Source of the DNA: Candidatus Gottesmanbacteria bacterium
Lineage (GTDB): Bacteria; Patescibacteriota; Microgenomatia; 2-02-FULL-39-11
Direction of reading: 5' to 3'
Assembly (NCBI GenBank): GCA_016204905.1
Contig: JACQJU010000036.1
Location: 1 to 10,141 of the forward strand
Length of the DNA: 10,141 bases
Shown: positions 4,640 to 10,141 of the stretch, piece by piece
How positions within the stretch are numbered: the first letter of the stretch is position 1
Layout of the letters: every line of letters starts with the position of its first letter
Position numbers and translations under genes: made by a program
The notes under the pieces: generated by a model
What the model was told of the DNA's origin: nothing
Database searches by the model: none
Seen by the model: the letters and a program-made list of their open reading frames with translations, nothing else

Positions 4640-7267
4640 ATGGCGATGGCAGAAGCACCAGCGATGATGGGACAAGGGAGAGCCTTTGGACCAATGAGAA
4701 CAATCCCCGGACAGGGTGGGGATGTTCATGGATTTGATAAAGCACTTGCAATGGGTGCGGTTGTAGATATGCTCGTGCCTAAAAAGATACAGTCGCTTGC
4801 TGAAGATGCTACCTATCATATTCGCGAGAATATACTAAAAAAAAATATTGACACAGTTTCCGGAAAAGTTAAGAAACAACAGGTAAAGTATAGACGCTTT
4901 GGTGATGGAGAAGTGGTTAATACGGTGGTATTTGATAAATTTGGTGGCAAGGCTTGGCAAGATGTCACTTTAGAAACCACAGAGGGTGGAGCTTTATGGG
5001 ATCGGATAAATCGTATTTCTAGTTCTGTAGCAAATACTCCAGGAGAATCATGGCATGCTTGGTTAAGTCCGGGAAAGGAAGAACAGAGGGAAATGGGGGT
5101 CAGGTTTTATGTTGCTCACAATGATGGTGATGGAAATGTAGATATACATTCTACGAGACTCTACCATATTCAAGAAGAGTCACTATGGAATTTGGTGGAT
5201 ACTTTGGATGGGAAACAACACAAAAGGACAGAGAATATAAGAGATATTACTATTGTAAGAAATCAAGAAAATAACCGTGGTCCACTTGATGTTCGGGAAG
5301 TAGTGAGTGTTTATACAGAAAGTCTTTCTACAAGTGAGACTCAACTTTTTGCGCCCTTTTTATATAATTTGTGGGCTGAAGCTGCTCTCCCTAAGGAAGC
5401 GCGCAAACTGGAGCGAGAAGAACAAGAACGGTTAGTGGAAAAAGAGATAAAGAAAGTTTTTGAGGAGAAGTTTCAGAATGATTCTCACCTACAACAGGCA
5501 ATAGGAGCAGTAGCTCAAGCAATACCAAGTTGGGTTACGTACTTGGAGAGGATGGCAGAATCACGAGAAGAGCGCAAAGGGGAAATCAGGACACAACATC
5601 AAAGCGATAGGGTAGAGAGTAAAAACCGTCAGGAAGTAAAGGGACTGACTCACTATGAAATAGTTTCACCAGGAAAAGATGTGGTGGAGATAACGGGAGA
5701 CAAAAATCAAGAAAGCAAATTTTCCTATGCTGATTATTTGGCAAAACGCTTAAGAGAGAGAAGTTTGTGGAAACCGAAATCAGGAGGGAGAAGATTTAGG
5801 AAATGGAGAAGGCTAGCCGAGTTGCAGTTGGCGGGTATGGTGATATTACCGCGCAAATCAAAACTTTGGGTAGAAGATGTAGGGCCGGAGTTGTTGAAAA
5901 AGTTAAGGAAGGGGGAAAAGTCGGAGATTTATCATTATAAGAAAGAAACTTCTCCTTATTATTTGGCGAAGACTAGAGGAGAGCGGGAAATAAAAGCAAT
6001 AAGAAGTGGAGAGGTCAAGGTAAGAAAGCCGGTTGTGCTTACAGAAAAACCAAAAGAACAAAAGGCGATGAGTAAATCCGCAGTTATTCCAAGAAAAATG
6101 AGTGTTTACGCGCCTTATGAGAACTTAAAGAGTCTGAAAGTAGGAAAAATAGAGAAGGTAGAGAAAGTAGGGAAGGTAGAAAAAGTAGAAAAGGTAGAGA
6201 GGGTAGAAAAGAAATTAGGTATAGTGATGCAAAGGGAGACTCTAGTAGGAAAAGTAGACAAGATAGAGAAAGTAGAAAAGGTAGAAAGGGGAGAAAGGGC
6301 GAGGAAGAAATTGAGTCCGGTGGAGCAAAGAGAAAGTAGAAAAGGTAGAAAGGGTAGAAAGTGGACTGAAAGTAGTAAAAGTAGAGAAGGTAGAGGAAGT
6401 AGAAAGGGGAGAAAAGAAAATAAATTGCTTAAAATGGCTGAAAAATTAGGGGTTGGGATAATGAGGGAAAGAATGAAAAAAGAGAAGAGAAGGGTAAAAG
6501 TAGAGAGGATAGGCAGGATAGAGAGGGTAGAAAAGGTAAAGAGAGTAGAAGAAGTAGAAAAAAGTAGAAAGAGTAGAAAAAGAGAGATGCGGAAAATAAG
6601 GAGTATTCTTCGGCTAATAGGTAAATTAGAGAAGATTATTGATCCCAAAAACGAAGAAAAAATAAAAGGAAGAAAGAAACTGATTTTGGCTAAGGATAAA
6701 AAAATAATTCTGCGTTGGGTTACTCTTATATGGGGTAAAGAGAACCCAGTTGTCAGTAGGCTAAAAGATGGTAAAGATATAAGAAAAGTATTTAAGAAAC
6801 TCAAGAAGGAAAATATTTTGAGGTTAAAGAAATTAGAAAAGAAATCGCGGAAAGAATTCAAAAAAAGATTATTAGTGAGAAAATATGCTCCAGAACAGAA
6901 ACAACCTCAAAAGTCGGGATCCCGACCGAAGCGTCGGGTGAAAATAAGTGCTTTTGCGGAAAAAAATGTTAGAAAAAAGATAAAGAGGCAGAAAGTAGAA
7001 AGAAGACTAAAAGAACAGTTAATTTTTGATGGGAATGGAAGAAAAAATGGACAGATAGAATTGAGGTTTGACAATTTCAGGCTAATAAATTTCAATCTAG
7101 ATAAACAGAGTCTGCCGATAATCACTTCTGCTGAAAAGCTATCTAGTCTAAATGGTACGAGTCGACACCTAATGGGTACTAAGAATAAAAAAGTAAAAAG
7201 TTTTCCCAAATATGGAATTATTTATCGATATAAGAACGTAAGACAAATTGCCTATATGTCCCTTTAG
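4640..7267 (+). CDS. Unknown large protein with Lys/Arg/Glu-rich repeat tail, behind the cobalamin riboswitch
   Basis: I do not recognise a named family. The 875-residue protein has no signal peptide or clear membrane segment. Residues 1-280 look folded, with aromatic and acidic-turn motifs such as WDRINRISSSVANTPGESWHAW and RFYVAHNDGDGNVDIHSTRLYHI. Residues about 255-335 are charged and helical, and 340-490 look partly ordered with many basic residues (KSGGRRFRKWRRLAELQ). Residues about 497-650 are low complexity, alternating between VEK-type and SRK/GRK-type repeats. A very basic C-terminal part (650-875) follows, containing an SGSRPKRR segment encoded by a GC-rich palindrome. The start at 4640 is supported by GAGGAG seven bases upstream; ATG 4646 is less well spaced. 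The basic tail suggests binding to nucleic acid or an acidic surface, but this is only inference. It precedes a DNA-translocase-like gene pair. Confidence 0.8.
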   Translation: MAMAEAPAMMGQGRAFGPMRTIPGQGGDVHGFDKALAMGAVVDMLVPKKIQSLAEDATYHIRENILKKNIDTVSGKVKKQQVKYRRFGDGEVVNTVVFDKFGGKAWQDVTLETTEGGALWDRINRISSSVANTPGESWHAWLSPGKEEQREMGVRFYVAHNDGDGNVDIHSTRLYHIQEESLWNLVDTLDGKQHKRTENIRDITIVRNQENNRGPLDVREVVSVYTESLSTSETQLFAPFLYNLWAEAALPKEARKLEREEQERLVEKEIKKVFEEKFQNDSHLQQAIGAVAQAIPSWVTYLERMAESREERKGEIRTQHQSDRVESKNRQEVKGLTHYEIVSPGKDVVEITGDKNQESKFSYADYLAKRLRERSLWKPKSGGRRFRKWRRLAELQLAGMVILPRKSKLWVEDVGPELLKKLRKGEKSEIYHYKKETSPYYLAKTRGEREIKAIRSGEVKVRKPVVLTEKPKEQKAMSKSAVIPRKMSVYAPYENLKSLKVGKIEKVEKVGKVEKVEKVERVEKKLGIVMQRETLVGKVDKIEKVEKVERGERARKKLSPVEQRESRKGRKGRKWTESSKSREGRGSRKGRKENKLLKMAEKLGVGIMRERMKKEKRRVKVERIGRIERVEKVKRVEEVEKSRKSRKREMRKIRSILRLIGKLEKIIDPKNEEKIKGRKKLILAKDKKIILRWVTLIWGKENPVVSRLKDGKDIRKVFKKLKKENILRLKKLEKKSRKEFKKRLLVRKYAPEQKQPQKSGSRPKRRVKISAFAEKNVRKKIKRQKVERRLKEQLIFDGNGRKNGQIELRFDNFRLINFNLDKQSLPIITSAEKLSSLNGTSRHLMGTKNKKVKSFPKYGIIYRYKNVRQIAYMSL
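6127..6600 (+). repeat. Degenerate 9-base repeat (GTAGAAAAG-like) inside the 875-aa gene
   Basis: The unit GTAGAAAAG, with variants such as GTAGAGAGG and GTAGGAAAA, recurs over about 470 bases, interrupted by non-repeat stretches. In the first block it is read as Val-Glu-Lys. Around 6335-6412 the same unit is read one frame over as Ser/Gly-Arg-Lys. Later it returns to Val-Glu-Lys and again to Ser-Arg-Lys. In the third frame the unit contains TAG, so that frame is closed. The + strand is almost all purine apart from the T of the unit. Confidence 0.85.
6913..6938. repeat. GC-rich palindromic element inside the coding region
   Basis: GTCGGGATCCCGAC (6913-6926) is a perfect 14-base palindrome. 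It is followed by CGAAGC and a further GTCGGG (6933-6938), so CCCGAC can pair either left or right. The block is far more GC-rich than the surrounding gene and adds Ser-Gly-Ser-Arg-Pro-Lys-Arg-Arg in frame. It looks like an inserted small repeat tolerated in the basic tail of the 875-aa protein. Confidence 0.7.
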
Positions 7268-7276
7268 GCATATAAT
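7248..7276 (+). promoter_or_regulatory. Sigma70-like promoter before the 148-aa gene
   Basis: TTGCCT (7248-7253) and a perfect TATAAT (7271-7276) are separated by 17 bases. Initiation is expected near 7283. The promoter overlaps the last codons and stop of the 875-aa gene, and would let the 148-aa and ATPase genes be transcribed without passing the riboswitch. Confidence 0.5.
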
Positions 7277-7279
7277 AGA

Positions 7280-7317
7280 TTTATACCGATAGCATTTGAA
7301 AATGCATCGAGTATAAA
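7280..7317 (+). other. Strong hairpin in the leader of the 148-aa gene
   Basis: TTTATAC (7280-7286) pairs with GTATAAA (7311-7317), CGAT (7287-7290) with ATCG (7306-7309), and GCATT (7292-7296) with AATGC (7301-7305). This gives 16 base pairs with two single-base bulges and a TGAA loop. No U-tract follows. If the promoter at 7248-7276 is used, the hairpin lies at the very 5' end of the transcript, as RNA-stabilising leader hairpins do. It ends 11 bases before the start codon. Confidence 0.65.
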
Positions 7318-7328
7318 GATCTTAAACA

Positions 7329-7775
7329 ATGAATAATTCTGCCCCGTTACCAAACAAAGCGACCTCGTCTTCTCCGCCAATAATTCCTGTTGTTTCAACT
7401 ACAGGATCTTCGGCTAAAGAGAAAGAGGGAGTATCTTTGGCAAAAACAGCTGATGTCCAAGTAATTTCTCCTGAGGTCGTGGTAGAGGGCGAAGTAGAAA
7501 AGTCTGGGGTGGTCAGACATCCGGAGAGAGTAGAAATACCTCCTGATCTAGCAAAAATGGGAGTAAGTCATGCAGGTTCGACGGTTCCTGCGGCAAGCGT
7601 ACCTACTCAGACTATTGTTTTGCCTGTTTCTGATGATCAGGTATTTATGGGTCTTCACCAGCCGATAATATCGGCTCTTAGGTGGTTAGCTGAATGGTCT
7701 TTAAAGCACCTGAAAGCGGCTCATTATACTCTTAAAAAAGTTCATGGGAAAATAATGCGTGTACCGATAAAATAA
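7329..7775 (+). CDS. Small unknown protein, probable partner of the TraD/HerA-like ATPase
   Basis: The 148-residue protein is not assigned to a named family. Residues 1-45 are rich in Ser, Pro, Thr and Ala and look disordered. Residues 46-100 contain VEIPPDLAKMGV and further Pro/Val-rich sequence. The last 49 residues look conserved and helical: a Leu-Pro-Val-Ser-Asp-Asp-Gln start, then amphipathic segments (PIISALRWLAEWSLKHLKAAH) and a basic end. No signal peptide or full membrane span is evident, though the Trp/Leu-rich helix could lie on a membrane surface. Its stop codon overlaps the ATPase start (TAATG), so the two are probably translationally coupled and may work together. No Shine-Dalgarno sequence is visible before its ATG. 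Confidence 0.8.
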   Translation: MNNSAPLPNKATSSSPPIIPVVSTTGSSAKEKEGVSLAKTADVQVISPEVVVEGEVEKSGVVRHPERVEIPPDLAKMGVSHAGSTVPAASVPTQTIVLPVSDDQVFMGLHQPIISALRWLAEWSLKHLKAAHYTLKKVHGKIMRVPIK

Positions 7776-10120
7776 TGCCTCAAGATTCTTACGATTTACT
7801 ACTTAGACTCCAGGATGTTGCCATAAGCTTAGTGGCAGTACTATTTGTGGTTGGACTGTTTGTAGGGATGGGATATTTAGTATTATTGTGGTTTAAATAT
7901 AGAAATAGAGAAAAAAGGAGCTTGGATTTTGCTATTTTGCAGATAGCAGTTCCCAGGGGTAATGAAATCAAAATTGATGCTGCGGAACAGGTTTTTGCCG
8001 CTTTGGGATCACTGAGAAAGGGTGGGATGTTTGTGTCGCTATCGGCCCAAGAGCATTTTTCTTTTGAGATAGTAGGAAGGCCAGGAGATATAAGATTTTA
8101 TGTGTCGGTACCCAATAAATTGAGAGATCTGGTAGAAAAACAAATTTATGGTTCATACCCAGGAGCAGAGATAAAAGAAGTAGATGAATATAATATTTTT
8201 GATGATAAAGGGAAAGTTGCTTTTGCGTCACTGAAACTAAAAAATGGTGATTATTTCCCTATAAGAGTATTTAAGGATTTGCCAGTTGATCCTCTGTCTT
8301 CGGTGACATCGGCTCTGGCTAAGATGGGGCCTGGTGAGGGAGCGGCGATACAGATACTTATATCTCCTGCTGATAGTAAATGGAAGAAGGCGGGAAAAAG
8401 CTATATAACCAATATCAAAAAACAAGAAGCCAATCCAGAAAAAGCACAATATAAGGTAGACCCAAAAGTTTTGGAGGCGATAGATAATAAAACTTCCAGA
8501 ACTGGCTTTAACTCTGTTATAAGAGTCGTAGTGTCATCTACGACGCTTGAGTCGGCTAATATGCATCTACACAATATTGAAACGGCTTTTGCCCAATTTG
8601 CCTCTGATTTAAACAATTTTACCAAAGTAAAGACATATCTGAAGAGTTCTTTTGTGACTGATTTTATATATCGCTATTTTCCTATTTTAAACTGGCCGAA
8701 TAAACAATATAGTGTGCTTTCCTCTGAAGAATTGGCAACTATTTTTCATCTGCCCAATAAATCTATAGAGACTCCGCATATTTTTTGGGTGAATGCGAAA
8801 AAGGCGCCGGCACCTCATGAAGTTCCCAGCAGCGGGCTGTATCTCGGGAAAAGTGTCTATAGAGGCATGGCTAAAAATGTCTTTATAGGCGAAGATGACC
8901 GCAGACGCCATGTGTATATCATAGGAAAGACTGGTGTAGGAAAATCGGTACTTCTCAAAGATATGATTTTACAAGATATCAAAAATGGAAAAGGGATGGC
9001 AGTTATTGATCCTCACGGAGACCTGGTTGAGGGTATTTTACCACTGATACCTCCGGAGAGAGCTGAAGATGTCATCTATTTTGATCCTGCTGATGTGGAA
9101 CGGCCTATGGGGCTAAATATGTTGGAGGCTAAGACTGAGGATCAAAAGCATTTCATAGTTACATCTATTATTGGACTCATGTACAAGCTGTTTGATCCGC
9201 AGAAGACGGGTATTATAGGTCCGAGGTTTGAGCATGCGATACGTAATGCGATGTTGACAGTGATGGTAGAACCTGGATCTTCTTTTGTGGAGGTGGTGCG
9301 TGTTTTGACTGATCAAGCGTATGTGCAGGAACTGCTTCCCAAAGTTCAAGATCCAATTGTTAGAAGATATTGGACTGATCAGATAGCCCAAACATCTGAT
9401 TTTCATAAATCTGAGGTGCTGGATTATATCGTATCCAAGTTTGGACGATTTGTTACCAATAAACTGATACGCAATATCATAGGGCAAAGTAAGAGCGCGT
9501 TTGATTTCCGGCAAGTGATGGATGAAGGAAAGATACTACTTATTAATCTAGCTAAAGGAAAATTGGGAGAGGAGAATTCTAATTTCTTGGGTCTAGTGTT
9601 GGTGCCGAAGATATTGGTGGCGGCTATGAGTAGGGTAGATACTCCGGAGGAAAAGAGAAGGGATTTTTTCCTCTACGTTGATGAGTTTCAAAACTTTGCC
9701 ACGCCTGATTTTGCGCAAATACTTTCTGAGGCGAGAAAATTCCGTCTCAATCTATGTGTGGCCAATCAATTTATAGGCCAAATGGATGAAGAGGTGAAAA
9801 ATGCGGTTTTTGGTAACGTGGGATCTCTGATAACCTTTCGGGTGGGGGTGACGGATGCTAATTATCTACAACATTGGTTTCAGCCGGTATTTAATGAGAC
9901 TGATATGATCAATGTGGATGTCTATAATGCTTATATTAATACGATAGTAGGTAATAAGCCGGTGCCGCCTTTTTCTGTAGATATGAGAAAAGATATTGCG
10001 GCAGAAAAAAGAAGGGAAAATCCGAAAGTGGCGGAAGCGATAATACAACTATCACGTCTGAAATATGGTAAGCCGAGGGAATTGGTGGAGGCGGAAGTAG
10101 GGCAGAGAGCGAAGTTATAA
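7775..10120 (+). CDS. Membrane-anchored TraD/VirD4/HerA-type ATPase (type IV secretion-like DNA translocase)
   Basis: The 781-residue protein belongs to the FtsK/HerA/VirD4 superfamily of DNA-pumping ATPases. Residues 15-40 form one hydrophobic membrane segment, followed by basic KYRNREKR. Residues about 45-330 are an additional N-terminal domain found before the motor. The motor has Walker A GKTGVGKS (384-391), IDPHGD (411-416), FDPADVERPMGLNML, as in TraD-like proteins, Walker B LYVDEFQNF with Asp636-Glu637, and ANQFIGQM as the glutamine motif. By family it should form a ring at the inner membrane and move DNA (or protein) with ATP. No relaxase, VirB4 or pilin gene is in the window, so conjugation is not shown; DNA uptake or export by another machine is equally possible. 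It shares one base with the preceding gene. Confidence 0.93.
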   Translation: MPQDSYDLLLRLQDVAISLVAVLFVVGLFVGMGYLVLLWFKYRNREKRSLDFAILQIAVPRGNEIKIDAAEQVFAALGSLRKGGMFVSLSAQEHFSFEIVGRPGDIRFYVSVPNKLRDLVEKQIYGSYPGAEIKEVDEYNIFDDKGKVAFASLKLKNGDYFPIRVFKDLPVDPLSSVTSALAKMGPGEGAAIQILISPADSKWKKAGKSYITNIKKQEANPEKAQYKVDPKVLEAIDNKTSRTGFNSVIRVVVSSTTLESANMHLHNIETAFAQFASDLNNFTKVKTYLKSSFVTDFIYRYFPILNWPNKQYSVLSSEELATIFHLPNKSIETPHIFWVNAKKAPAPHEVPSSGLYLGKSVYRGMAKNVFIGEDDRRRHVYIIGKTGVGKSVLLKDMILQDIKNGKGMAVIDPHGDLVEGILPLIPPERAEDVIYFDPADVERPMGLNMLEAKTEDQKHFIVTSIIGLMYKLFDPQKTGIIGPRFEHAIRNAMLTVMVEPGSSFVEVVRVLTDQAYVQELLPKVQDPIVRRYWTDQIAQTSDFHKSEVLDYIVSKFGRFVTNKLIRNIIGQSKSAFDFRQVMDEGKILLINLAKGKLGEENSNFLGLVLVPKILVAAMSRVDTPEEKRRDFFLYVDEFQNFATPDFAQILSEARKFRLNLCVANQFIGQMDEEVKNAVFGNVGSLITFRVGVTDANYLQHWFQPVFNETDMINVDVYNAYINTIVGNKPVPPFSVDMRKDIAAEKRRENPKVAEAIIQLSRLKYGKPRELVEAEVGQRAKL

Positions 10121-10123
10121 GAA

Positions 10124-10141
10124 AATTATCCAATTATCCAA
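10124..10141 (+). repeat. Start of another 8-base tandem repeat at the window edge
   Basis: Two copies of AATTATCC and the beginning of a third follow the ATPase stop codon and run off the window. This is the same style of short AT-rich repeat as in the other spacers. Confidence 0.6.

Noticed and set aside
6115..6861. Long open frame on the - strand (248 codons, Ser-Thr-Phe repeats)
   Set aside because: It is the antisense of the purine-rich 9-base repeat, which lacks stop codons on the reverse strand; the product is low complexity and has no start context or family resemblance.
1..10141. Alternative genetic code with TGA as glycine, known in some Patescibacteria
   Set aside because: All genes are full length under the standard code with TAA or TAG stops, and none needs an in-frame TGA to be read through.

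Overview
The window looks like a chromosomal segment of an AT-rich bacterium, most likely from the Candidate Phyla Radiation (Patescibacteria). This is an inference from several traits: a class II (B12-dependent) ribonucleotide reductase carrying an intein, a lone PduO-type adenosyltransferase beside it, a TraD/HerA-like ATPase with two small unknown partners, few clear Shine-Dalgarno sites, and intergenic DNA full of 7-9-base tandem repeats and short GC-rich palindromes. All genes lie on the + strand, use the standard bacterial code, and none of the protein-coding regions is visibly broken.

Left part (34-4214), the B12/deoxynucleotide module. nrdJ encodes adenosylcobalamin-dependent ribonucleotide reductase. 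Its catalytic NPCGE motif is split by a 383-residue intein with a LAGLIDADG endonuclease domain. A 143-base repeat-rich spacer follows, with a promoter-like pair and a 20-base perfect palindrome. Next comes the cob(I)alamin adenosyltransferase that makes the cofactor NrdJ needs.

Middle part (4215-4639), a 425-base structured leader. It holds two unexplained hairpins, a cobalamin riboswitch (about 4316-4497), a long AT-rich palindrome made of 8-base repeats, and an intrinsic terminator whose 3' arm is also the Shine-Dalgarno sequence of the next gene. Two distant segments (4503-4513 and 4614-4624) can form an antiterminator that excludes the terminator. The riboswitch itself carries a GC-rich palindrome in one loop and a peripheral arm made of 7-base repeats.

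Right part (4640-10120). A large protein of unknown function (875 aa) has a folded N-terminal region and a Lys/Arg/Glu-rich repeat tail whose underlying 9-base DNA repeat is read in two different frames. A small unknown protein (148 aa) and a membrane-anchored TraD/VirD4/HerA-type ATPase (781 aa) follow, joined by a TAATG overlap. A good sigma70-like promoter followed at once by a strong hairpin lies just before the 148-aa gene, so the last two genes may also be expressed independently.

The most interesting reading is that B12 status, sensed by the riboswitch, controls the 875-aa protein and perhaps the DNA-translocase-like module, placing a DNA-transport function under the cofactor that limits deoxynucleotide synthesis. 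This rests on gene order and RNA architecture only. The internal promoter is a reason for caution about how far the control extends.
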